This document shows positions 37,173-45,285 of a stretch of 64,000 nt of DNA, one piece after another; positions within the stretch are counted from its first letter, which is position 1, and each line of letters begins with the position of its first letter. The stretch is taken from NCBI GenBank assembly GCA_030696315.1, contig JAUYSM010000105.1, forward strand, positions 1 through 64,000. Reading direction: 5' to 3'. The translations under genes and the position numbers were made by a program. The notes beneath the pieces are model-generated. The model saw nothing but the letters and a program-made list of their open reading frames with translations, had not been told where the DNA came from and ran no database searches. This DNA comes from Pseudohongiella sp. Its GTDB lineage: Bacteria > Pseudomonadota > Gammaproteobacteria > Pseudomonadales > Pseudohongiellaceae.

Positions 37173-37859
37173 TCAATGCTGATAGGTGTCTGCAAGTGAG
37201 CGAGCGCTCAGGTGGTGATCGGGTTCTCCCCATAACTTAATCATGTTTTTTACATCAGTTGCGGTTAACAATTTGAGCTCGCGATAACCCAATGACTGCC
37301 AGGCAAAGGAGAGTTTTTCGAGATCATGCTTGGTAGTTGTTTGTGCAATAGTTTGCCAGCGTGGTGTTGTCTGGCCTACAGCTCGGTCATAAAAAAAACT
37401 CGCCTCAGATGCCTTCCGATAAAGTGTATGCAGGAGTGTATCCATCTTTTCTTTTTCACTGCTTTCAAGCTCTTTGATCATTGAGCGCAGGGTAATAGCT
37501 GTTTGTTCATATGATTGCCATTGAGGCCAAGCCTCCTGGGCGGCTGCCAGTGCCTGCTGAAACTGTTTTTTATTCCTGAAAATCTTGCATCGCTCCTTCC
37601 AGTTCAGTTCATCGCAGTTCAGTTCATCCCGGTTCAGTTCATCTTGTTGTGCCGTGATGCTTTGCGCAATCGGCAATTCGACGATTTTGGATTGGACTGG
37701 ATCTGTTGCTTGCAGGCTCACCCGAGGCAAGATCTGTTCTTGTTCGGCCATTGCGATGTGCCTGCGTTGCTGGTCCTTTTTCAGCACATAAACCACCAGT
37801 CCAATCAGGACGGCGACCAATATCAAGATTAACAACAACATAATTGTGCAAATGCCCAC
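37173..37859 (-). CDS. Membrane-anchored protein of unknown function with a DELN repeat
   Basis: Up to 228 residues, starting at GTG 37859 or at ATG 37841 (MLLLILILVAVLIGLVVYVL). One N-terminal membrane segment, a linker with three DELN units (DELNRDELNCDELNW), then a mostly helical domain with a tetratricopeptide-like feel (FRNKKQFQQALAAAQEAWPQW) and a C-terminal LEKLSFAWQSLGYRELKLLTATDVKNMIKLWGEP. No family or function recognised. No strong ribosome-binding site is visible for either start. Confidence 0.6.
   Translation of the reverse strand: MGICTIMLLLILILVAVLIGLVVYVLKKDQQRRHIAMAEQEQILPRVSLQATDPVQSKIVELPIAQSITAQQDELNRDELNCDELNWKERCKIFRNKKQFQQALAAAQEAWPQWQSYEQTAITLRSMIKELESSEKEKMDTLLHTLYRKASEASFFYDRAVGQTTPRWQTIAQTTTKHDLEKLSFAWQSLGYRELKLLTATDVKNMIKLWGEPDHHLSARSLADTYQH
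37602..37643. repeat. Three 12-base repeats at 15-bp spacing
   Basis: GTTCAGTTCATC occurs exactly at 37602-37613, 37617-37628 and 37632-37643. On the minus strand it encodes the DELN units of the membrane-anchored protein. Near-perfect identity suggests recent slippage expansion. Confidence 0.85.
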
Positions 37860-37932
37860 GTGAGGATAATGGCTGTGATTTAATCTTTACCGCCATGCCC
37901 GTTCAAAGACAAGCATGGATAGGTTATTTTAG

Positions 37933-37981
37933 GCGACAAATTGTGGCTTGTAATTTATTTAAGTAAATTCAAATTTGTCGC
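37933..37981. promoter_or_regulatory. Nested inverted repeat upstream of the tRNA-Glu promoters
   Basis: Outer arms GCGACAAATT (37933-37942 with one-base uncertainty at the left end) and AATTTGTCGC (37972-37981); inner arms AATTTA/TAAATT (37952-37957, 37964-37969). The enclosed DNA is AT-rich and ends one base before the -35 of the distal promoter, the position of UP elements. Confidence 0.45.
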
Positions 37982-37982
37982 T

Positions 37983-38010
37983 TTGACAGTCAGATCATAT
38001 TTGTTATTAT
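37983..38010 (+). promoter_or_regulatory. Distal tRNA-Glu promoter
   Basis: Perfect -35 TTGACA (37983-37988), 16-bp spacer, TATTAT (38005-38010), discriminator GCGCGCC. The GC-rich discriminator is typical of stringently controlled stable-RNA promoters. Confidence 0.7.
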
Positions 38011-38065
38011 GCGCGCCTTGTCGAGTTGAGCGGAAAAAAATATCGCAAAGTTCTTCAAAAAGAAG

Positions 38066-38094
38066 TTGACGGCCATAATCAAGCTCACTAGAAT
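38066..38094 (+). promoter_or_regulatory. Proximal tRNA-Glu promoter
   Basis: TTGACG (38066-38071), 17-bp spacer, TAGAAT (38089-38094), then TCGCGCCG. Expected start about 33 nt before the mature tRNA. Confidence 0.75.
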
Positions 38095-38133
38095 TCGCGC
38101 CGTCTTCTGCAACAAAGCAGAAACCAAGTTTCT

Positions 38134-38209
38134 GTCCCCTTCGTCTAGAGGCCTAGGACACCGGGTTTTCATCCCGGCAACGGGGGTTCGAAACCCCCAG
38201 GGGACGCCA
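38134..38209 (+). tRNA. tRNA-Glu (anticodon UUC)
   Basis: 76-nt cloverleaf with encoded CCA. Acceptor GTCCCCT pairs AGGGGAC; anticodon stem CCGGG/CCCGG encloses a loop with TTC; T-arm GGGGG-TTCGAAA-CCCCC. Reads GAA and GAG. Confidence 0.97.
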
Positions 38210-38215
38210 TTTTAC

Positions 38216-38244
38216 AAGCCTGGCTTTTGCCAGGCTTTTTTTTT
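38216..38244 (+). terminator. Intrinsic terminator after tRNA-Glu
   Basis: AAGCCTGGC, TTTT loop, GCCAGGCTT (38216-38237) followed by a run of T. It separates the tRNA from the ABC transporter genes. Confidence 0.92.
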
Positions 38245-38263
38245 GGGGATTTGAATCGCAATC

Positions 38264-39196
38264 ATGCAGAGCATCAGCCCGAAAAACGCCATCTCCATAC
38301 GTGGACTGACAAAAACCTACGCCAATGGTTTTCAGGCGCTCAAGGGAATCGATCTTGATGTAAAAGAGAACGATTTTTTTGCGTTGCTCGGACCAAATGG
38401 GGCGGGCAAATCCACGATCATCGGCATTATTTCAACGCTGGTGCGTGCAAGCTCGGGTGCCATTCAGGTATTTGGCCAAGACGTTGCAACACATGTGTAT
38501 GAAACCAAGTTGTCACTTGGGATTGTGCCGCAGGAAATCAATTTTAGTCAGTTTGAAAAAGTGGGTGACATTGTTATTACCCAGGCGGGCTATTACGGCT
38601 TGCGCGGCGATCTGGCAAAGCAGCGTGCCGAAAAGTATCTCCGGAAATTGGACTTGTGGGAAAAACGGGATAATCGTTCCCGAATGTTGTCGGGTGGCAT
38701 GAAGCGCAGGCTGATGATTGCTCGGGCACTGGTTCACGAACCCAGATTATTGATACTGGATGAACCCACGGCTGGTGTTGACATCGAGTTGAGAAGGTCA
38801 ATGTGGGAGTTTCTGCAAGAGCTCAACCGCAACGGCACAACTATAATTCTCACCACACACTATCTCGAAGAAGCTGAGAGTTTGTGTCGTAATATCGCGA
38901 TTATCAACCAGGGACAAATTGTCGAAAATACCAGCATGCGCAAATTGCTGGACAAGTTGGCAAGGCAGACATTGGTATTTGATACATGTGATGAACTTGA
39001 ATCTGCACCAACTTTTAACGATCCAGATATTCTGTGCACGACCATCGATTCGCATAGTTTTGAGATCAGTTTGAGCACCAGTCGTGATATCAATGGCATT
39101 TATGCTGCATTGAGCGAGCAGGGCATTTTGATCAGAGGGATGCGAAACAAAACCAATCGACTGGAAGAGTTGTTTTTATCCAGTCTGAAAAACTGA
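38264..39196 (+). CDS. ABC transporter ATP-binding protein, YadG-like
   Basis: 310-residue ATPase of an ABC-2 type exporter. Walker A GPNGAGKST at 43-51, Q-loop VPQEINF, signature LSGGMKRRLMIARAL, Walker B LLILDEPTAGVD, switch His in LTTHYLEEAE. The C-terminal extension (about 225-310) resembles YadG. It is 23 bp upstream of its membrane partner. Substrate unknown for the family. Confidence 0.9.
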   Translation: MQSISPKNAISIRGLTKTYANGFQALKGIDLDVKENDFFALLGPNGAGKSTIIGIISTLVRASSGAIQVFGQDVATHVYETKLSLGIVPQEINFSQFEKVGDIVITQAGYYGLRGDLAKQRAEKYLRKLDLWEKRDNRSRMLSGGMKRRLMIARALVHEPRLLILDEPTAGVDIELRRSMWEFLQELNRNGTTIILTTHYLEEAESLCRNIAIINQGQIVENTSMRKLLDKLARQTLVFDTCDELESAPTFNDPDILCTTIDSHSFEISLSTSRDINGIYAALSEQGILIRGMRNKTNRLEELFLSSLKN

Positions 39197-39219
39197 CAGT
39201 CTTGATGCCGGGCAACTCC

Positions 39220-39993
39220 ATGCTGACTAATCACAAATACATCGCATTCGAAACGATATTGATCAAAGAGATTCGTCGATTCACGCGTATTTGGCTGCAG
39301 ACACTCGTGCCGCCTGCCATTACCATAGGGTTGTACTTCCTGATATTTGGAAATCTGATTGGTGGTCGTATTGGGCAAATGGGCGGGTTCGATTATGTGG
39401 ACTTTATTGTGCCTGGATTGATCATGATGGCGGTTATTCAAAATGCCTACGCCAACGTGTCTTCATCGTTCTTCAGTAACAAATTTCAGCGTTGTATTGA
39501 GGAGATATTGGTATCGCCTGTTCCCAACTATATTATTTTGCTGGGCTTTGTAGCAGGTGGAATGGCGCGCGGTGTTGCTGTTGGCTTGATTGTGACAGCC
39601 ATGTCTTTCTTTTTTACATCCCTGCACATTGAGCACGTTTTCCTGACGTTGTTGGTGGTACTTTTGACATCAATGGTGTTCTCGTTGGCTGGGTTTATCA
39701 ACGCACTTTATGCCAATACGTTTGATGACATTTCCATCATTCCCACCTTCGTGCTCACACCGCTGATCTACCTGGGTGGCGTGTTTTACTCGATCGAACT
39801 GTTGCCTACCTTCGGGCAGTGGATATCTGCGTTAAATCCGGTGCTCTACATGGTCAATACCTTCAGATATGGCATTCTGGGCACCAGCGATGTGAATATC
39901 CTCTGGGCGTTGTTTATGCTGGGGGTTTTCAGCGCAGGATTATTTGGGGTTGCATTGTACCTGCTGCGCAAAGGCACTGGTTTGCGCCAGTAA
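39220..39993 (+). CDS. ABC-2 type permease, YadH-like
   Basis: 257 residues from the ATG at 39220, aligned with the YadH N-terminus (ALKSIWAKEIHRF versus AFETILIKEIRRF); ATG 39205 is an alternative. Six hydrophobic segments; conserved RIWLQTLVPPAITIGLYFLIFGNLIGGRIG, FIVPGLIMMAVIQNAYANVSSSFF, FQRCIEEILVSPVP and VPTFVLTPLIYLGGVFYS stretch equivalents are present. Forms a transporter with the preceding ATPase. Confidence 0.9.
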   Translation: MLTNHKYIAFETILIKEIRRFTRIWLQTLVPPAITIGLYFLIFGNLIGGRIGQMGGFDYVDFIVPGLIMMAVIQNAYANVSSSFFSNKFQRCIEEILVSPVPNYIILLGFVAGGMARGVAVGLIVTAMSFFFTSLHIEHVFLTLLVVLLTSMVFSLAGFINALYANTFDDISIIPTFVLTPLIYLGGVFYSIELLPTFGQWISALNPVLYMVNTFRYGILGTSDVNILWALFMLGVFSAGLFGVALYLLRKGTGLRQ

Positions 39994-40030
39994 GTTAATC
40001 CACCTGAACTGCAAGAGGTGTCACTGGCAG

Positions 40031-40852
40031 ATGTCCGAAATTCCATTGGGTAAACAAACGGATTACCCCGAGCATTACAACGCTGAAGTGTTGTTTCCAG
40101 TCAGTCGATCAGTCAATCGACATGGATTGGGAATTGGCGAGGTTTTGCCTTTTGGAGGTTTTGATCACTGGCGTGCCTACGAGTTATCCTGGCTGAATTC
40201 GCGCGGCATGCCGGTTGCGAAAATGGCAGATATCCTGGTGCCGTGTGAATCGTTGTGTTTGATCGAATCAAAGTCGTTGAAGCTGTATTTTAATTCTTTG
40301 AATCAACATCAATTTGCCAGTGATGAGCAGGCACTGGATGTCATACAGCGCGATCTGAGCAAGGTCGCAGGTGCTAAGGTAATTGTCTCACTGCTGGACT
40401 GTTCATCTGTATCCGCAGCACAGGTGTCGAATCCCGAGTATACGGTGTTGCTGGATTCGCTACAGATCGACAAGCTTGTGTATGAACCGGCGGCGTCGCT
40501 GCTGAAAATTGATACTAGGACGCATTGTGAAGAAATTTTCCTGAGTAATCTGTTTCGTTCCAGGTGTCCCATAACAGCCCAGCCTGATTGGGGAACCATA
40601 CTGATTCGCTACAGCGGCCCCTCAATAGACCATCAGTCCCTTTTAAGGTACATCATTTCGTATCGCCAGCACTCGGGGTTTCACGAGAACTGCGTTGAGC
40701 AGATATTTGTTGATCTGAATGCGGTGTGCGCGCCTACCAGACTTGAAATCAGCATTAATTTTCTAAGGCGGGGAGGGCTGGAGATAAATCCATTCAGGAC
40801 GCTGACTATGGATGAAGGCATGAAGCCACTGCTTCGCTTGTGTCGTCAATAA
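40031..40852 (+). CDS. queF: NADPH-dependent 7-cyano-7-deazaguanine reductase QueF
   Basis: Reduces preQ0 to preQ1 in queuosine biosynthesis. 273 residues of the long, two-domain (E. coli YqcD) type. Start ATG 40031; an in-frame upstream extension into the permease gene is rejected. The QueF motif ESKSLK (79-84) binds substrate/NADPH; the catalytic Cys179 that forms the thioimide and Asp186 lie in RSRCPITAQPDWG. tRNAs with GUN anticodons elsewhere are the eventual targets. Confidence 0.95.
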   Translation: MSEIPLGKQTDYPEHYNAEVLFPVSRSVNRHGLGIGEVLPFGGFDHWRAYELSWLNSRGMPVAKMADILVPCESLCLIESKSLKLYFNSLNQHQFASDEQALDVIQRDLSKVAGAKVIVSLLDCSSVSAAQVSNPEYTVLLDSLQIDKLVYEPAASLLKIDTRTHCEEIFLSNLFRSRCPITAQPDWGTILIRYSGPSIDHQSLLRYIISYRQHSGFHENCVEQIFVDLNAVCAPTRLEISINFLRRGGLEINPFRTLTMDEGMKPLLRLCRQ

Positions 40853-40950
40853 ATACGATAGGCATTTAACCGCTATCCAAATCAGTATCAGCTTGTATTT
40901 ACCTTGGTCGTGTTATACAGTTACGCGCCCTAAAACGGCGGCCTAAAAAC

Positions 40951-41040
40951 GGTGAGGTGTCCGAGTGGCTGAAGGAGCACGCCTGGAAAGTGTGTAACGG
41001 GTTAAACCGTTCGAGGGTTCGAATCCCTCTCTCACCGCCA
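40951..41040 (+). tRNA. tRNA-Ser (anticodon GGA)
   Basis: 90 nt with a long variable arm and encoded CCA. Acceptor GGTGAGG/CTCACC-type pairing, anticodon stem CACGC/GTGTG around CTGGAAA (GGA), variable stem AACGGGTTAAACCGTT, T-arm GAGGG-TTCGAAT-CCCTC. Reads UCC/UCU. A candidate promoter TTGTAT-N15-TATACA lies at 40893-40919. Confidence 0.96.
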
Positions 41041-41121
41041 ATTTTAAGCCCATTCCTAAATCAATGTTCTTGTTGTAGTATCGGCTGGTCACCCAACCTA
41101 AAAATTACAAGAGAACAGACC

Positions 41122-43017
41122 ATGCACTTGCCAAAATCCCTCGTGCTTTCAATAGCCATGATTGGCTTGAACTTCAGTGCTGTGAGTGAAGCCAACGATT
41201 GGGTTCATTACGGATCCGATTTGGCTTCAAGCAAATATGCGCCTTTTGATCAAATCAACCACGCTAATGTGAGCGGTCTGCGACAAGCCTGGTCTTGGGA
41301 TTCACCTGACAATGCCACTGTTGCCGCAAATCATCTGGCTGAAAATTTCCGTGCAACCCCTGGTGCGTACAAATCGACACCTATTGCAGTGAATGGCGTT
41401 TTGTACGTCAGCACCTCGTTTGGTCGTGTAGCAGCGATAGATGGTGTCACGGGCCAGGAACTTTGGGTTTTTGATACCCGGTCATGGGAAGCAGGGCGGC
41501 CGGCCAATTTGGGCTACAATCATCGTGGCGTCGGCTATTGGGCTGATGGTGACAGAGAACGAATCATCATGCTGTCAAATGATGCCTTTATGTGGTCAAT
41601 TGATGCCAAAACTGGTCAGCTTGATCCAACGTTTGGTGATCAGGGTAAGGTCGATTTGGCGCAGGGTCTGGGTAAAGACATCAATCGTCAAGCCTATACA
41701 ATGATCGCCGCACCTCTTATTTATGAGGATCTGGTCATCGTAGGTTCCTCAATCCATGACGGCCCACAGTTTCAGGAAGCGCCCCCGGGGCACGTCAGAG
41801 CATTTAACGTTAGAACAGGAAAGCAGGAATGGATTTTCCATACCATCGCTCAGCTTGGTGAGGCGGGCAATGAGACCTGGGAGAACGACTCCTGGCAAAA
41901 AGTAGGCAATACCAATGTCTGGACTCAGATGAGTGCTGATCTCGAACTTGGATTGGTGTATCTGCCTGTGGGAACGCCAACCAATGACTGGTACGGTGGA
42001 CACCGACTTGGCGACAACCGGTATGCGGAGTCGTTGGTTGCAGTCAATGCAAACACGGGTATTCCGGTCTGGCATTTTCAAGCCGTGAAACACGGTCTGT
42101 GGGATTACGACATGCCCGCAGCGCCAAACTTGATTGATATCACAGTTGATGGTCGGCCGATTAAAGCCTTGGCTCAGATTTCCAAACAGGGTTTTGTTTA
42201 CGTGCTGGACAGGGCGACTGGGGAGCCAGTCTGGCCGATAGAAGACCGTCCAGTGCCGCCGTCCAATGTGCCGGGGGAGCGAGCCTCACCAACTCAGCCA
42301 CATCCAACAAAGCCTGCACCATTCGATCTGCAAGGTATCTCTGACGAAACCTTGATCAACTTTACACCTGAGCTCAGAGCGGAAGCCTTGGCCAATATCG
42401 AGCGCTTTGACTATGGCCCTTTGTTTACACCGCCCACATTGAGGGGAACAATCAATCTGCCCGGTTGGGCTGGCGGTGGCGGCTGGCAAGGATCAGCTGT
42501 TGACCCGGAAACAGGAATTCTGTACGTGCCATCGGCTACCTCGGAAATAGTTGTGCAGCTGGTTGAACCGGAAGCAGGTAGTTCGGATTTCAGCTATGTG
42601 CGCGGCGGGGTGACCTCAGTTAATGGGCCACAAGGCTTGCCATTAACCAAACCGCCTTATGGGCGTCTGACAGCGATTGATCTGAATACTGGCGATCATA
42701 TCTGGATGGTGCCGCACGGCGAAGGGATACGTCAGCGCATTATTGATCTTGGTATTCTTGATCCTGGCCCAGTAGGTTCAACTTCCCGAACCGGTCCAGT
42801 GCTGACCAAAACATTGTTGTTCATCGCGCAGCAAGATGGTCGACGCTCTGTGATGCGCGCATTTGACAAGGCAACAGGCGCCGTTGTGCACGAAATTGAT
42901 CTGCCATCTGTGCCAAGTGCGACGCCGATGACCTACATGGCTGGAGGCAAGCAATACATTGCTATTGCATTGGGTGGCGGTACTGAAGCCAGCCTTGTGA
43001 CCTACGCGTTGCCCTGA
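41122..43017 (+). CDS. PQQ-dependent dehydrogenase, paralogue 1
   Basis: Periplasmic quinoprotein; 631 residues from ATG 41122. An open frame continuing upstream runs through tRNA-Ser and is spurious. A signal peptide (about 1-25, ending VSEA) precedes an eight-bladed propeller of the glucose/quinate dehydrogenase class. The active-site segment HGLWDYDMPAAPNLIDI carries the expected Asp, and the PQQ-contacting Lys follows in LAQISKQGFVYVLDR, as in membrane GDH. GEPVWPIEDRPVPPSNVPGE is typical of the class. No CxxCH haem motif and no membrane domain, so the electron acceptor is a separate protein. Substrate unknown. One base separates it from the second paralogue. Confidence 0.9.
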   Translation: MHLPKSLVLSIAMIGLNFSAVSEANDWVHYGSDLASSKYAPFDQINHANVSGLRQAWSWDSPDNATVAANHLAENFRATPGAYKSTPIAVNGVLYVSTSFGRVAAIDGVTGQELWVFDTRSWEAGRPANLGYNHRGVGYWADGDRERIIMLSNDAFMWSIDAKTGQLDPTFGDQGKVDLAQGLGKDINRQAYTMIAAPLIYEDLVIVGSSIHDGPQFQEAPPGHVRAFNVRTGKQEWIFHTIAQLGEAGNETWENDSWQKVGNTNVWTQMSADLELGLVYLPVGTPTNDWYGGHRLGDNRYAESLVAVNANTGIPVWHFQAVKHGLWDYDMPAAPNLIDITVDGRPIKALAQISKQGFVYVLDRATGEPVWPIEDRPVPPSNVPGERASPTQPHPTKPAPFDLQGISDETLINFTPELRAEALANIERFDYGPLFTPPTLRGTINLPGWAGGGGWQGSAVDPETGILYVPSATSEIVVQLVEPEAGSSDFSYVRGGVTSVNGPQGLPLTKPPYGRLTAIDLNTGDHIWMVPHGEGIRQRIIDLGILDPGPVGSTSRTGPVLTKTLLFIAQQDGRRSVMRAFDKATGAVVHEIDLPSVPSATPMTYMAGGKQYIAIALGGGTEASLVTYALP

Positions 43018-43018
43018 C

Positions 43019-44938
43019 ATGAGAGGTTTCTATTCACAAAACGGGCTCTTGACGGTTGTGTTTGCTCTGGCCATGTTTTCCAGCGGTGTCGTCGCGCAAT
43101 TGTCTGCGGATGCCGCTGGTCAAGACGTGTCATGGAGCACGTACGGCAGCGATCTTGCTTCGAGCAAGTATGTGCCTTTAGATCAAATCAATGCGGAGAA
43201 TGTTCAACAGTTAAAGATCCTGTGGTCCTGGGATTCCCCGGACAATCAAGTATTCAGCACCAATGATCGAGCAAGTGCTGGCGAGTACAAGTCTACACCC
43301 ATCATGGTAAACGGTGTGCTATATGTCAGCACGTCGCTCGGGATGGTGGCAGCAATTGATGCCCAAAGCGGCGAACAGATCTGGGTGTTTGATACAGGCT
43401 CCTGGCAACGGGGCAGGCATCCCAATTTTGATAACAATCATCGTGGAGTGTCATGGTGGGATGACGGTGCTGATGGTCGCATCTTAATGGCTGCCAATGA
43501 TGGTTTATTGTGGTCGCTGAACGCCAGCACTGGCGTCCCTGATCCAAGCTTTGGCAACGAAGGCGTCGTTGACTTGAAACAGGGGCTGGGCCGTGAAACC
43601 CGAACCGGCCTGTATGGCTCGATATCTCCGCCCACAATCATCAACGATGTCATTGTGGTCGGTTCATCAATCAGCGACGGTCCACTTTTTCAAGACCAGC
43701 TGCCTCCAGGCCACGTTCGGGGTTATGACGCACGCACTGGTGCGGAAAAGTGGATATTTCATACCATACCGCAAGGGGAGCAACGCGGCACCGAGACATG
43801 GGAAAATCAGTCCTGGCGCACCGCGGGCGCGACCAATGTCTGGACGACCATGAGTGCCGATCCGGAAACCGGATATGTGTATCTTCCCACCAGTACACCC
43901 AACAATGATTGGTACGGCGCGCATCGCCTTGGCGACAACTTGTATGCTGAAAGCCTGGTATGTCTTGACGCTGCCACAGGCGAAGTCGTCTGGCATTTCC
44001 AGATGGTTCATCATGGACTGTGGGATTATGATCTGCCGGCAGCGCCCAATTTGATCGATATTGTAGTGAATGGTCGCCCGATCAAAGCGGTAGCTCAGAC
44101 CAGCAAGCAGGGGTTTGTATACGTCTTCGACAGAATTACAGGAGAACCAGTCTGGCCTATCGAAGAGCGCCCAGTGCCTCAATCTACCGTAGCGGGTGAG
44201 CGCAGTTCACCTACTCAGCCGTTTCCGACCAAGCCACCGCCCTTTGAACCACAAGGTATTTCAGATGCTACATTGATCGACTTCACTCCTGAGCTCCGCC
44301 AGCAAGCCTTGGCCTTAATCAGTGAAGTGGATTACGGGCCATTGTTTACACCGCCCAGTGAACGTGGGGTGATCATTTTTCCGGGTTATAGTGGCGGCGT
44401 TACCTGGACAGGCGCAGCGGTAGATCCTGAGACCGGTATTTTGTACGTGCCTTCATTTTCTGCACCTCGGTTTGTTCGTCTTCGCCGGCCTGATGAGGGT
44501 GAATCAGACTTCGGTTTTATCAGGGATCGCAGTTTCACCGTTTCCGGGCCTCAGGGGCTACCGCTGATCAAACCTCCGTATGCCAGAATCACAGCGATTG
44601 ATCTCAACAAAGGCGAGCATGTCTGGATGGTTCCGCATGGCCGAGGCATACAGCAAAAATTGATCGATATGGGCATACCTGATCCCGGACCTGTAGGAAG
44701 TTTTGGCCGGAATGGCCCTTTGTTAACAAAATCGCTGTTGTTTGTGGCGCAGCTTGATGAATCAAGACCGGTTATGCGCTCCTACGACAAACGCACCGGG
44801 CAAGTTCTCAGCGAACTTGATTTGCCATTACCACCGATGGGTACTCCGATGAGTTACATGCTAAATGGCAAACAATTTATTGTTGTTGCTGCTGGCGCAG
44901 GGCCGGATACGCGGCTATTAGCCTTAGGTATTGAATAA
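43019..44938 (+). CDS. PQQ-dependent dehydrogenase, paralogue 2
   Basis: 639 residues, clearly a tandem duplicate of the preceding gene, roughly 60-65% identical by eye. Signal peptide about 1-27 (FALAMFSSGVVAQ). Active-site HHGLWDYDLPAAPNLIDI and PQQ-binding Lys in VAQTSKQGFVYVFDR are intact. The main differences are in substrate-side loops: YSGGVTWTGAAVDPETG here against WAGGGGWQGSAVDPETG in paralogue 1, and FSAPRFVRLRRP against ATSEIVVQLVEP. The former is closer to the family norm. No haem motif. Start ATG lies one base after the previous stop, so translation is coupled. Confidence 0.9.
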   Translation: MRGFYSQNGLLTVVFALAMFSSGVVAQLSADAAGQDVSWSTYGSDLASSKYVPLDQINAENVQQLKILWSWDSPDNQVFSTNDRASAGEYKSTPIMVNGVLYVSTSLGMVAAIDAQSGEQIWVFDTGSWQRGRHPNFDNNHRGVSWWDDGADGRILMAANDGLLWSLNASTGVPDPSFGNEGVVDLKQGLGRETRTGLYGSISPPTIINDVIVVGSSISDGPLFQDQLPPGHVRGYDARTGAEKWIFHTIPQGEQRGTETWENQSWRTAGATNVWTTMSADPETGYVYLPTSTPNNDWYGAHRLGDNLYAESLVCLDAATGEVVWHFQMVHHGLWDYDLPAAPNLIDIVVNGRPIKAVAQTSKQGFVYVFDRITGEPVWPIEERPVPQSTVAGERSSPTQPFPTKPPPFEPQGISDATLIDFTPELRQQALALISEVDYGPLFTPPSERGVIIFPGYSGGVTWTGAAVDPETGILYVPSFSAPRFVRLRRPDEGESDFGFIRDRSFTVSGPQGLPLIKPPYARITAIDLNKGEHVWMVPHGRGIQQKLIDMGIPDPGPVGSFGRNGPLLTKSLLFVAQLDESRPVMRSYDKRTGQVLSELDLPLPPMGTPMSYMLNGKQFIVVAAGAGPDTRLLALGIE

Positions 44939-44964
44939 TCAGATTTGTTTGAGCTTGATTCAGC

Positions 44965-44988
44965 CCGGCAATTTAATGATAATGCCGG
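44965..44988 (+). terminator. Possible terminator after the PQQ dehydrogenase pair
   Basis: Arms CCGGCA (44965-44970) and TGCCGG (44983-44988) with an AT-rich 12-nt loop; no T-run. Weak. Confidence 0.3.
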
Positions 44989-45036
44989 CCCTGACACCAA
45001 TCAGCTGTTTTGATGAGCTGTAATGTCTGGCTTTAT

Positions 45037-45148
<112 letters not shown>

Positions 45149-45285
45149 ACCATCATTTTTCAGCATTCCCCCATTTGTCTCTAAATCACCAACATTCAAT
45201 GTGTTGAAGTGTTTTCCTGCCTGTCGCTTGCTTGCGTATTACAATACAATGGTGATCTTAACTTAAGCAGAGTCTAAACCGGCGC

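Noticed and set aside
40957-41121. In-frame N-terminal extension of the first PQQ dehydrogenase beginning MSEWLKEHAWKVCNG
   Set aside because: It is a translation of tRNA-Ser; the signal peptide beginning at 41122 is the real N-terminus.
40951-45036. Integrative element at tRNA-Ser carrying the PQQ genes
   Set aside because: No integrase and no direct repeat of the tRNA 3' end was found downstream.
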